Source of the DNA: Clostridiales bacterium
Lineage (GTDB): Bacteria; Bacillota_A; Clostridia; Oscillospirales; Oscillospiraceae
Reading direction: 5' to 3'
Length of the DNA: 64,000 nucleotides
NCBI GenBank assembly: GCA_004553625.1
Contig: SFKX01000011.1
Coordinates: forward strand, 1 to 64,000
The notes beneath the pieces are model-generated. The model worked only from the letters and a program-made list of their open reading frames with translations, was not told the DNA's origin and searched no databases. How positions within the stretch are numbered: the stretch's first letter is position 1; every line of letters starts with the position of its first letter. Positions 49,735 to 58,262 of the stretch are shown one piece after another. The position numbers and the translations under genes are program-made.

Positions 49735-50015
49735 CAGTTCGGGCATAGGCTTACTTGCGCCGTGCCTTTCGTCTTGAATTAGATCCTGCCCTGTTTGCGG
49801 GTTTTTTGGGCCCTCTTAAACCCACATCACTAATAAGGGACGCCATATTCCTGCGTGGATTGCAGGCCTCCCGGCTCCCCCCTCGAGCGGGGTGTTGGAA
49901 GTTGGAAGCGTGGAAGCACAGGAGAGGTGACCCACCTGCCGGAGACGTGCAGGTTATAATAGGGTCCCCACGGCAGCGGCGGGGAGCCGGCGGCTTTTAG
50001 CCGTCGGCTTTTTAT
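49735..50015 (+). ncRNA. structured RNA, 6S RNA (ssrS) candidate
   Basis: This stretch of about 280 bases has no convincing gene but shows many paired elements and an intrinsic terminator. The first hairpin is GGCA...GGC / GCC...TGCC near 49742-49766. A long-range pair joins GCCGTG (about 49760) to CACGGC (about 49970), and CCGGCTCCCC (about 49871) to GGGGAGCCGG (about 49981). A local hairpin is ACCTGC/GCAGGT. A mostly double-stranded rod of this length with internal bubbles is the shape of 6S RNA, which binds RNA polymerase, and the sequence is reminiscent of clostridial ssrS. I cannot confirm the family by eye. The frame at 49755-50000 inside it is not a gene. Confidence 0.5.
49986..50014 (+). 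terminator. terminator of the structured RNA
   Basis: GCCGGCGGC, TTTTA, GCCGTCGGC, then TTTTTATTT. It defines the 3' end of the RNA described at 49735-50015. Confidence 0.8.
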
Positions 50016-50039
50016 TTGCCCGGTGAATTAAATCATACA

Positions 50040-50075
50040 AAAAGAGCCCGCCTCATTCGAGTCGGGCTCTTTTTT
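50040..50075. terminator. bidirectional terminator of the opp operon
   Basis: AAAAGAGCCCG and CGGGCTCTTTTTT enclose a 12-base loop. It directly follows the stop of the small membrane protein that ends the opp operon. Confidence 0.88.
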
Positions 50076-50332
50076 CATGTGAACCAGATATTCGTGCAGA
50101 AGAGTATGAACAGTATGGCAGCGACGGAAAAGGCCACGCAAATCAGCAGGGCGGCTTTGACCGCGCCCCAGGCAAAGGCCCGGGATTCCTCCTTTGTCAG
50201 ATGCAGCGGCTCCTTTTCCGGTTCAGAGGAGTTCTCGCCGCCGGGCGCCGCCGTATGCCAGGGCATGCCCTCAACGTTCATCCTGGCGACTACCCTGCCG
50301 TCATCGTCCTCATACCGCCTTTTTTTCTTCAT
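50075..50332 (-). CDS. small membrane protein at the end of the opp operon
   Basis: An 85-residue protein with a basic start (KKKRRYEDDDGRVVAR), a polar middle and one C-terminal membrane helix (about 58-82, AALLICVAFSVAAILFILF). ATG 50332 lies inside the end of oppF, giving an overlap of 23 bases, and GGTGGAAAAGG upstream serves as ribosome site. It has no named domain. The coupling to oppF suggests it works with the oligopeptide transporter. Confidence 0.7.
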   Translation of the reverse strand: MKKKRRYEDDDGRVVARMNVEGMPWHTAAPGGENSSEPEKEPLHLTKEESRAFAWGAVKAALLICVAFSVAAILFILFCTNIWFT

Positions 50333-51407
50333 CCTTTTCCACCTTCGGCTTGGCGCCGCTCTTTGCCTGGGCCATGGCGGCCTCAGCGCGTCCTGCGCGC
50401 TCTGCATCGTTATAGAGGTGGCAGGCGCACCAGTGCTCCGGCTCGACCTGTGTCCACTCCGGCACCGCGTACTTGCAGACCTCCATGCACTTGTGGCAGC
50501 GGGTGTGGAACTTGCAGCCGGCAGGCGGGTTCGCCGGGCTGGGCAGGCTGCCCTGCAGGATGATGCGCTGCATCTTCACATCCGGGTCCGGCACCGGTAT
50601 GGCCGAGAACAGGGCCTCAGTATAGGGGTGCAGCGGCTTTGAAAAGATCTTATCCGTGTCCGCGTACTCCACCATCGAGCCCAGGTACATGACGCCGACA
50701 GTGTCCGAGATGTGCTCAACGACAGACAAGTCGTGCGAGATGAACAGGTAGGTGAAGCCGAAGTCCTTCTGCAGCTGCTTCAAGAGGTTTATTATCTGCG
50801 CCTGGATGGACACGTCCAGCGCCGAGACCGGCTCGTCGCAGACGATGAAGTCCGGGTTCAGCGCCAGGGCTCTGGCAATGCAGATGCGCTGCCTCTGCCC
50901 GCCCGAGAACTCGTGCGGGTAGCGGTCTTTGTGGTATTCCTGCAGGCCGCAGGCGCGCATTACACGGCTGATATAGTCGTCGAACTCCTCCTTAGGCACG
51001 ATGTTGTGCTCGCGGACCGCCTCGCCTATGATCTCGCCTATTGGTATCCTCGGGCTGAGGCTGGAGTAGGGGTCCTGGAAGATGATCTGTATCCTCGGCC
51101 GGAGCCGACGCAGCTCCTCCCGGCTCATCTTGAAGATGTCCTGCCCGTCGAACAGGACTTCGCCGGAGGTCTTTTCGATGAGGCGCAGTATCGTCCTGCC
51201 CGCCGTGGACTTGCCGCAGCCGGACTCGCCCACGAGACCCATCGTCTGCCCGCGCTTTATGTGGAAACTGATGCCGTCCACCGCGCGCACGTTGCCTATA
51301 GTCCGCTTGAAAAAGCTGGACTTTATAGGAAACCATTTTACGAGGTTTTTGACCTCGACAAGGTATTTTCCTTCCGTTTCGGGAGCATTATTTCTGATCT
51401 CTTCCAT
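50310..51407 (-). CDS. oppF: oligopeptide ABC ATPase OppF
   Basis: A 365-residue ATPase. It has Walker A GESGCGKST, signature FSGGQRQR and Walker B FIVCDEPVSALD. The C-terminal oligo_HPY region holds the cysteine set CKFHTRCHKCMEVC, a pattern that in related DppD/OppF proteins binds an iron-sulfur cluster. The last 30 residues form a charged alanine/lysine tail. It starts 1 base after oppD and is part of the opp operon. Confidence 0.95.
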   Translation of the reverse strand: MEEIRNNAPETEGKYLVEVKNLVKWFPIKSSFFKRTIGNVRAVDGISFHIKRGQTMGLVGESGCGKSTAGRTILRLIEKTSGEVLFDGQDIFKMSREELRRLRPRIQIIFQDPYSSLSPRIPIGEIIGEAVREHNIVPKEEFDDYISRVMRACGLQEYHKDRYPHEFSGGQRQRICIARALALNPDFIVCDEPVSALDVSIQAQIINLLKQLQKDFGFTYLFISHDLSVVEHISDTVGVMYLGSMVEYADTDKIFSKPLHPYTEALFSAIPVPDPDVKMQRIILQGSLPSPANPPAGCKFHTRCHKCMEVCKYAVPEWTQVEPEHWCACHLYNDAERAGRAEAAMAQAKSGAKPKVEKDEEKKAV

Positions 51408-51408
51408 C

Positions 51409-52590
51409 TCAAAGCTCCTCCACGTTCACGGATTTCGGCCAGCGCTCGACCGTTCCCTCGTCCTCGTACCTCCAGCAGGAGACGACGTGCGTCTCATTTA
51501 GCCGTATCTCCGGCGGGTAAACGCCGTGGCACTTTTCGACGCACTGCTCGCAGCGGTCGCGGAAATAGCAGTAGTCTGGCATGTTGACCGGGTTCGGCAC
51601 GCTGCCGGGGATATTGTAGAGCGCGTCCACCTTCTTGCCCACTACGGGCTTCGACTTCATGAGGCCTATTGTATAGGGGTGGCAGGGGTGGTGGAAGATG
51701 TCCTCCGTCGTGCCCTTCTCGACGACACGGCCCGCGTACATAACGACAACGTAGTCCGCCATGCTGGCGATGACGCCCAAATCGTGCGTGATGAGCATGA
51801 TGGAGCTGTTTATCTTGTCCTTGAGCTCTTTAAGCAGGTCGAGTATCTGCGCCTGGATGGTGACGTCCAGCGCCGTCGTAGGCTCGTCCGCTATTATGAG
51901 TCCGGGCGAGCAGGCCAGGGCCATGGCTATCATGACTCTCTGCCTCATGCCGCCGGAGAGCTCGTGCGGGTACATGCTGTAAACACCTTCGGAGTTTGCT
52001 ATGCCGACGAGCTCCAGCATCTCGATGGAGCGCTTTTTGACCTCCTCCTTCGACATGCCGGGGTTGTGCAGCTTCAGCACCTCGTCTATCTGGTAGCCGC
52101 AGCGGAACACGGGGTTCAGGCTGGTCATCGGCTCCTGGAAAATCATCGAGACGCGGTTGCCGCGGATCTTCATCATCTCGCTCGTGGGCGTGTTGACTAT
52201 GTTATAAGCCTTGCCGTCGCCCATATTGAGCCTTATCTCTCCGCCGACCGTCTGGCCCTGCGGCCGCTGCAGCAGCTGCATGAGCGAGAGGCTCGTCACG
52301 CTCTTGCCGCAGCCCGATTCGCCCACTATTCCCACCGTCGTGCACCTCGGCACCTCGAAAGACACGCCGTCCACGGCCTTTACCGTTCCAACGTCCGTGA
52401 AGAAGTAGCTGCAAACGTTGTCGAACTCGACGATGTTGTTCGCGTCCTTCATCTCCGTCATGTACTTTGACGGGTCGGATGCCTTGCTTGCGCGCTCCTT
52501 TTCAAGGCGCTTTGTGAGCTTACGGTTGAAGCGGGTTATCTTGCGCGACTCCTTGCCGCTTATGTAAGATGTATTCTTGCGTTTAGCCAT
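51409..52590 (-). CDS. oppD: oligopeptide ABC ATPase OppD
   Basis: A 393-residue ATPase with Walker A GESGCGKSV, signature LSGGMRQR and Walker B LIIADEPTTALD. An additional basic N-terminal stretch of about 50 residues precedes the ATPase domain. The C-terminal cysteine motif CYFRDRCEQCVEKC parallels that of OppF. It follows oppC by 12 bases. Confidence 0.95.
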   Translation of the reverse strand: MAKRKNTSYISGKESRKITRFNRKLTKRLEKERASKASDPSKYMTEMKDANNIVEFDNVCSYFFTDVGTVKAVDGVSFEVPRCTTVGIVGESGCGKSVTSLSLMQLLQRPQGQTVGGEIRLNMGDGKAYNIVNTPTSEMMKIRGNRVSMIFQEPMTSLNPVFRCGYQIDEVLKLHNPGMSKEEVKKRSIEMLELVGIANSEGVYSMYPHELSGGMRQRVMIAMALACSPGLIIADEPTTALDVTIQAQILDLLKELKDKINSSIMLITHDLGVIASMADYVVVMYAGRVVEKGTTEDIFHHPCHPYTIGLMKSKPVVGKKVDALYNIPGSVPNPVNMPDYCYFRDRCEQCVEKCHGVYPPEIRLNETHVVSCWRYEDEGTVERWPKSVNVEEL

Positions 52591-52602
52591 TTTCCCGCCC
52601 CC

Positions 52603-54771
52603 TTACTGCTTCATCTTCGGGTCGAAGGCGTCCCTCAGGCCGTCGCCGACGAAGTTGAAGGCTACGACCGTGAGGCAGATGAGCAGGCCGACGGGTATCC
52701 AGATATAGGTATATTTCAGCATGCTCTCAGACGAGCCCGTGACCGAGTTTATCATGTTGCCCCAGGTGGCGAGCGGGTGCTTGACGCCCAGGCCCAGGAA
52801 GCTCAGCGTAGCCTCCGTGATGATGATGGAACCCAGAGACATCGTTGCGTTGACTATGAGCTGAGGCATGACATTCGGAACCAGGTGCCTGAATATCCGC
52901 CTCGAGGAACGCATACCCGTAGCCTCCTGCGCTATCATGAACTCCTGCTCACGCAGGGACAGGATCTGCCCGCGCACCAGCCTGGCTATGCCGGCCCAGC
53001 CGAGCACGCCGAGCGCGACCATCATCCAGACTAGACGCACATATGGGTCCATCTTCAAAGCGTCGAACAGCGCGCCCATGATTATGAGTATCGGGTAGGT
53101 CGGGATGCAGTAGAAGATATCGACGAGACGCATGATGAGCGTATCGACCCAGCGGCCGAAGAAGCCCGCCATACCGCCGAGTATGACGCCGATTATCGTC
53201 TCAAGTATAACGACGACGAACCCGATCATGAGCGAGATCCTGCCGCCGTACATCATACGCGCGAGGATATCCATGCCGTCGCCGTCTGTACCGAACCAGT
53301 GCTCGGCGGAGGGACCGGCGTAGATGTCAATTAGGTAGGTGGTCTGGTCGCAGCTGAGGACATACTCGTTGGTCTTGCGCTCGACCGTTATTTCCGTGTC
53401 CACCATGACGGGATTGCCCTCCTCGTCAAAGACGGGGTTGGACTCGTCGTCGGTCTGCTGGATGGGGAAGACGAAGCTGCCCTTGGTGCGGCCCTCGTCC
53501 TCCATCTGGTTTATGACGTCCTGCGCGGCGTCCTTGAACTCGATGGACAGGGTGTCCTGGCCGGAGTACCTTCTCACGACGAAAGTGGTCAGCGAGGCCA
53601 CCTCGCTGCCGGAGGCATCGAGAATGTCGCCGCTCTCGCCGTCAAAGCTGACTTTGTAGCTCTGGCCCTCGTACTCGAGGTCCTCGCCCCGCCCTGCAGC
53701 CAGCAGGGCCTCGGCCTTGAATTCATCGGTATACTGCACCGAGGTGTCATAGGAATTGAACACCAGCGTCGAGGCCACGAGCGCCTCGGTCGGCTCGCCT
53801 ATGGTGCAGAGGTAGTACTGGCCGTCGTTCTCTACAACGCGGTAGTTCTCGCTGTCCCAGCTCACGTTGACGACGCCGGAGGCTATAGCCGCCTCCACCT
53901 CACCTGCCAGGCCCTCGTCAGGGACAAAGCTGCCGATGCCTATGAGCGCGGCGCTCTCGCGCGTGATCTCGTAACGGTTCTTGACCACCATCTTGACGGA
54001 ATAGCTGGCTCCGCCCGCAGTAAAGCTCTCCTGCCCTGCGTCGATCGCCGCGACGGCAGCCTGTTCAAAGGCGGCCTGCTGTGCCTCCGCTTCGGCCTGA
54101 CCTTCATCCTCGGCCTCGGCGTCTGCATTCTCAGAGGGCTCATCTCCCTCCTCGAGGTCGTCCGGGACGATCACTTCCTCCTCCACCGCATAGGTGAAGC
54201 TGCCGTGGATGGTGTCATACTCGGCCACCAGGCTGGAGCCGCTGTAGACCGCCACGCCGGTCAGGTCGTCCGCCGAAAGCGTGTAGATCGTGTCAGCCAG
54301 CTTCGTAACGGTGTACATCGTGCCGTTGGCGTCGGTGACCTGGAGCTCCTCCAGCCCGTCCGCCGTCATCTGGTTTATGTACGAGTTCATGCTGTTCTTT
54401 ACCGTGCTCGGCACGCTTATCGCGTCGCCGATGGCGTAGGACACGAAGTCCGTGCGCTCCGTGGCGCTGGCATAGTTGGCGTTCATCGTCCCGTACTTAT
54501 AGAAGATCTGTGTCTGCGAGTAGGGGTAGAACAGCGGGAACAGGAAGGTGAACACGAACATGAAGATGAGTATAGCAAGCCCCACTATGGCCAGCTTGTT
54601 TCTAAAGAAGCGCTTCGCCACGAGCCTGCCGGGCGAAAGGACCTTGACTCGTTCGGAATCGTCCAGCGCCAGGGGCTCGCCCTCGTGGTGGACATGCTGT
54701 TCCTGTGTCGCCTCACGGCGTTTGAGGGCCTCGTTGAGGCTGTCCGCCTGCCTCTCTATCTTTTTGGACAT
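52603..54771 (-). CDS. oppC: oligopeptide ABC permease OppC with large extracytoplasmic insertion
   Basis: A 722-residue permease; ordinary OppC proteins have about 300. After a charged N-terminus and the first helix (about 62-86, LAIVGLAILIFMFVFTFLF), there is a soluble region of about 390 residues before the standard BPD_transp_1 domain. That domain begins near AEHWFGTDGDGMDIL (about 490) and includes the EAA loop EATGMRSSRRIFRHLVPN. The insert is acidic, rich in alternating strands, and contains an Ala/Glu/Gln-rich stretch (ENADAEAEDEGQAEAEAQQ). By topology it lies outside the membrane, facing the binding protein. ATG 54771 follows GAAGG. Confidence 0.92.
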   Translation of the reverse strand: MSKKIERQADSLNEALKRREATQEQHVHHEGEPLALDDSERVKVLSPGRLVAKRFFRNKLAIVGLAILIFMFVFTFLFPLFYPYSQTQIFYKYGTMNANYASATERTDFVSYAIGDAISVPSTVKNSMNSYINQMTADGLEELQVTDANGTMYTVTKLADTIYTLSADDLTGVAVYSGSSLVAEYDTIHGSFTYAVEEEVIVPDDLEEGDEPSENADAEAEDEGQAEAEAQQAAFEQAAVAAIDAGQESFTAGGASYSVKMVVKNRYEITRESAALIGIGSFVPDEGLAGEVEAAIASGVVNVSWDSENYRVVENDGQYYLCTIGEPTEALVASTLVFNSYDTSVQYTDEFKAEALLAAGRGEDLEYEGQSYKVSFDGESGDILDASGSEVASLTTFVVRRYSGQDTLSIEFKDAAQDVINQMEDEGRTKGSFVFPIQQTDDESNPVFDEEGNPVMVDTEITVERKTNEYVLSCDQTTYLIDIYAGPSAEHWFGTDGDGMDILARMMYGGRISLMIGFVVVILETIIGVILGGMAGFFGRWVDTLIMRLVDIFYCIPTYPILIIMGALFDALKMDPYVRLVWMMVALGVLGWAGIARLVRGQILSLREQEFMIAQEATGMRSSRRIFRHLVPNVMPQLIVNATMSLGSIIITEATLSFLGLGVKHPLATWGNMINSVTGSSESMLKYTYIWIPVGLLICLTVVAFNFVGDGLRDAFDPKMKQ

Positions 54772-54790
54772 ATCTGCCTTCACCCCTCTC

Positions 54791-55780
54791 TCAGTGCACG
54801 CGGACGCGCGGGTCCACCACGGCGTACAGCACGTCCGCCAGGAGGTTGGCCAGCAGCGTCAATATTGAGATAAAGGCGAGGTAGAACATCGTAAACGGGA
54901 TGTCGCCGTTTATCATTGCATAATACGAGGTGTAGCCTATCCCGCGGATGCCGAAAAGCGTCTCCGTTATGAGTGCGCCGGAAAAGAGCGCCGGCAGGGT
55001 CGTACCCGTAACGGTGATGAGCGGGATAAGTGTATTTCTGAAGGCATGGCGGTTGATGACGGTCTTTTCAGACAGGCCCTTGGCCCGCGCAGTGCGGATA
55101 TAGTCCGAGCTGAGGACCTCCAGCATACTCGTACGGGTATAGCGCATCAGGCCGCCTATGCCGACCATAGTCAAGGTTATAACTGGCAGGACCATGTGTT
55201 TGCAGAGGTCCAGGAACTTGCCGAAATCGGACAGTAGCATATAATCCCGGCTCTGCATGCCTACAAGGTCGAACCAACCGAGTTTTATGGAGAATATCAG
55301 TTTCAGCAGCGTCGCCAAGAAGAAGGTCGGCATCGAGATACATAGCAGCGCGATGACCGTGACGGTATAGTCAGTCATGCTGTACTGCTTCCTTGCCGCG
55401 GTCACGCCGAGGTAGACGGCTATGACCGTCTCGAAGACAAAGGCTGCAAGCGACATGGCCACTGAGAACCAGATAACGTCGTTGAACTTCTCGACGACGG
55501 GCAGGGTATAATACCAGCTGTCGCCGAAGTCGCCCGTGAGGACAGTGCTCAGCCAAGTAAAGTAACCGCCGACGATGCCTCTGTCGAAGCCGTAGGCGGC
55601 GTTGAGCTCATCGAGCCACTCCTGGGCGCTCTTGAGGCTGCCAGGCTTGGTCGCAAGCTCGCGTGCCATGGTGTCCACATAACTCGTGGGAAGGGAGAAC
55701 ATGAGGGCGTACACGATAAACATGACGAAGAAGAGTATCAGTACGCAAAGCAGCAGGCGTTTGATTATAAATTCGCCCAT
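54791..55780 (-). CDS. oppB: oligopeptide ABC permease OppB
   Basis: A 329-residue permease of ordinary length with six helices. The ATPase-contact motif appears as RTARAKGLSEKTVINRHAFRN. It starts MGEFIIKRLLLCVLILFFVM, a normal OppB N-terminus. It lies downstream of oppA across a strong hairpin, and 19 bases before oppC. Confidence 0.95.
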   Translation of the reverse strand: MGEFIIKRLLLCVLILFFVMFIVYALMFSLPTSYVDTMARELATKPGSLKSAQEWLDELNAAYGFDRGIVGGYFTWLSTVLTGDFGDSWYYTLPVVEKFNDVIWFSVAMSLAAFVFETVIAVYLGVTAARKQYSMTDYTVTVIALLCISMPTFFLATLLKLIFSIKLGWFDLVGMQSRDYMLLSDFGKFLDLCKHMVLPVITLTMVGIGGLMRYTRTSMLEVLSSDYIRTARAKGLSEKTVINRHAFRNTLIPLITVTGTTLPALFSGALITETLFGIRGIGYTSYYAMINGDIPFTMFYLAFISILTLLANLLADVLYAVVDPRVRVH

Positions 55781-55806
55781 ATCTTCACCACCAATAGTAA
55801 TAGGGC

Positions 55807-55837
55807 CTGCACCGGGCGCCGGAAGCGCCCGGTGCAG
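55807..55837 (-). terminator. intercistronic hairpin between oppA and oppB
   Basis: CTGCACCGGGCGC and GCGCCCGGTGCAG pair perfectly with a 5-base loop and no T-run. It probably protects the oppA message from 3' decay or reduces read-through, so that the binding protein is made in excess. Confidence 0.75.
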
Positions 55838-55880
55838 AGGGTCTTATGCGTGAATTATAGGGTCAAAACCGAACGTCTGC

Positions 55881-58208
55881 TCAGGCAACGAACTTGCCGG
55901 AGGCCTCGTCCCAGTTCAGGCCGGCGGCCTTGAAGAAGCCGATGGCGGCCTGCAGGGCGGCGTCGTAGCGCTCCTGCTCGGTCATGCCGTCGGTGTAGAT
56001 CGGGTTGCCGTCCACATCGACGGAGAAGGCGGTCTGGTAGCCCTCGTCAGCCGGACGCGGGGCAGCCCAGGAGGTGTTGGTGATCGGGTACTGGATGACT
56101 GCGGCGGTCTCGCCGTAGTAGCTGTTCACGACGGTGTCGCGGTAGACGGAGAACAGGGTCGCGAAGCCCTTGCGGAGGTTCTTGGAGGCCTCGCTGCCGG
56201 GCTCGCCGTTCATGCAGATGTTCTCGGCGCAGATGCCTATGTAGCCGTAGCCCAGGTTATCAACGCTGAAGGTGGTGATGACGTCGCCGGTCAGCTCGCC
56301 GTTGGAGTTGTAGCCCTTGATGTCCTTAACGCACTGGACGTTGAAGTTCGGGTCGGTGATGTCGAAGGTGGCCGCGTCGGAAGCGACGCCGCTCAGCTTA
56401 TCGGAAGCTGCGGTCTCCTGGAACAGGAGGTACTTGGTCTTGGGCACGCCCTTCCAGTAGTTCTCGTTGGCCTCGAAGGTGACGACGCCGTTCTCATAGG
56501 AGACGAACTTGTAGGCGCCGGCGCCCATGGGCTGGGTGGTCTTGGAGCGGACCAGGCTCAGGTCGCCCTTGGGGAAGCCGAAGGAGTTGTTCTCGTAGTC
56601 GTACAGGGCCTCATCGCCGTAGTAGTGCAGCGGGGCGACGGGCAGGGCCATCTGGTAGATGGCGGTGGCGTCGAAGCTGGTCATGTGGACGGTCATGCTG
56701 TAGTCGCCGGTCTTGATGATGCCGGGGATGTTGGGCACGGAGCTGCCGGTGGCAACGCCTGCCTGGTACTCGGCGGCGGCATCGCCCAGCTCGGCGTAGA
56801 TGAAGTCGGAGATGGAGGTGCCGGCGGTCTCGAGGTTGATGCCGGTGTCGCTCAGGTCGTAGCCGTATTTGTCAACGATGGCCTGGAAGAAGTCGGCGGC
56901 GGTGGCGTCGGCAGCGAGGCCTTCATAGGCCCAGGCAGCCGCAGCGCCGGCGACGTCGCCCGCCTCGGCGTAGCCGGCGTCGACGCAGTAGTCAACTATC
57001 TCCTGGGCAAACTTCTCGCCCGCGGGCCAGAAGGCGTCCCAGAAAGCGGTCTGCTGCTCCTCGGTCCAGTTGGTGAAGTCGGTGTTGTCCGGGCCGGCGG
57101 CCACGATGAGGTTCACGAGCAGCTCCATGCCGGAGCGGTACTCCGTCATGCCCTCGACGGGCAGGGCGTAGAAGGTGGAGCTGCCGTCATAGGTCGGGTC
57201 GCAGAGAACGTACATACCGAAGATGACGTCGTCGATGTCGGCGGTGGTGCCGTCGGAGAACTTGATGTCGTCGCGCATGGTGACGTTGTAATCGACGGTG
57301 CCGTCGTCATTCTGGACGACCTCGATGTTGGAGATGCCGTAGTAGGTGTAATCGGTGCCGTTGTAGCTGCGGGTCTCGCCCTCGATGCCGTTGAGGACGG
57401 GGTTGCCCTCGCGGTCAAGGCCCATGAGGTACTGGGTGGTCATGTCGCCCACGTCGACGTCATAGGCGGTCTTGCCGAAGAAGGGGCTGAACTTGGAGGA
57501 GAAGTAGTCATAGCCGACGACCAGCTGGTCGGCGCCGTTCGTCTCGATCTTCTCTATCTCAGCCATCCAGCGCCAGAACGGGGTGATGTCGGGGGTGACG
57601 GTGTCTATGTTCACGCGCTCGGTGCTCATGATGATGGCGTTCTGCCTCTGGTAGACGGGGACCTCAACGGCCCAGTCGATGATGATGTCGAGGCACTGCT
57701 TGTAGGTCGCCTTGCGGAAGGCCTGGTCGGCGCTGGTGCGGGCCTCCATGATGAGCTCGTCGAGGGTGTCGTCGGCTATCATGTAGTGGTTGGACTCGGT
57801 GCCGCCCTTGCCGTTGCCGTTGGTGCTGTAGTAGACCTGGTACATATCGGGGTCAGCGGTGGAAGTCCACGCGGCGCACCAGAACTCAGCGCTTATCGGG
57901 TTGGACTCGATGGCCTGCCAGAGCACGTTGGGGTCGCTGGGGTCGTTTATCTGCAGGTCAATGCCGATGGTGGCGAGGGCCTCTTTGGCGTTGGTCAGGA
58001 TGCCGTAGGCCGGGTGGTCGCCGACGCCGTCGGCCGGGATTATGGCCTCATAGCTGAGGGCGTACTCCCCGGTGTCACTCGGGGCTTCGGTCGTGTCCGG
58101 CGTATCGCTCTCCGTCGGGGCGGGTTCGCCGCAGGCGGCCAGAGCGAAGACCATGGCGAGCGCAAGCGCCAGAGCCAGGAATTTCTTCAGATTTTTGCTC
58201 ATTTTCAC
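55881..58208 (-). CDS. oppA: oligopeptide-binding lipoprotein, circularly permuted
   Basis: A 775-residue SBP_bac_5 lipoprotein (lipobox LAAC, C26; linker to about 47). The order of its parts is reversed. Residues about 48-222 (SYEAIIPADGVGDHPAYGIL, WTSTADPDMYQVYYSTN, DWAVEVPVYQRQNAI, PDITPFWRWMAEIEKIE) are the segment that normally forms the C-terminal lobe end. Residues about 227-775 start DQLVVGYDYFSSKFSPFFG, the normal mature N-terminus, and run through PMGAGAYKFVSYENGVV to GFFKAAGLNWDEASGKFVA. That is exactly where the C-terminal segment should begin, and there the gene stops. The start is GTG 58208, after GGAGG. It leads the opp permease and ATPase genes. Confidence 0.88.
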   Translation of the reverse strand: MKMSKNLKKFLALALALAMVFALAACGEPAPTESDTPDTTEAPSDTGEYALSYEAIIPADGVGDHPAYGILTNAKEALATIGIDLQINDPSDPNVLWQAIESNPISAEFWCAAWTSTADPDMYQVYYSTNGNGKGGTESNHYMIADDTLDELIMEARTSADQAFRKATYKQCLDIIIDWAVEVPVYQRQNAIIMSTERVNIDTVTPDITPFWRWMAEIEKIETNGADQLVVGYDYFSSKFSPFFGKTAYDVDVGDMTTQYLMGLDREGNPVLNGIEGETRSYNGTDYTYYGISNIEVVQNDDGTVDYNVTMRDDIKFSDGTTADIDDVIFGMYVLCDPTYDGSSTFYALPVEGMTEYRSGMELLVNLIVAAGPDNTDFTNWTEEQQTAFWDAFWPAGEKFAQEIVDYCVDAGYAEAGDVAGAAAAWAYEGLAADATAADFFQAIVDKYGYDLSDTGINLETAGTSISDFIYAELGDAAAEYQAGVATGSSVPNIPGIIKTGDYSMTVHMTSFDATAIYQMALPVAPLHYYGDEALYDYENNSFGFPKGDLSLVRSKTTQPMGAGAYKFVSYENGVVTFEANENYWKGVPKTKYLLFQETAASDKLSGVASDAATFDITDPNFNVQCVKDIKGYNSNGELTGDVITTFSVDNLGYGYIGICAENICMNGEPGSEASKNLRKGFATLFSVYRDTVVNSYYGETAAVIQYPITNTSWAAPRPADEGYQTAFSVDVDGNPIYTDGMTEQERYDAALQAAIGFFKAAGLNWDEASGKFVA

Positions 58209-58262
58209 TTTTTCCTCCTTGTTTTGGGTCTCTTTTTATTAAGCGCCGAAGCGCATAATAAA

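Noticed and set aside
49755..50000. 81-codon frame inside the structured RNA
   Set aside because: No ribosome site, no recognisable protein, and it overlaps paired RNA elements and their terminator.
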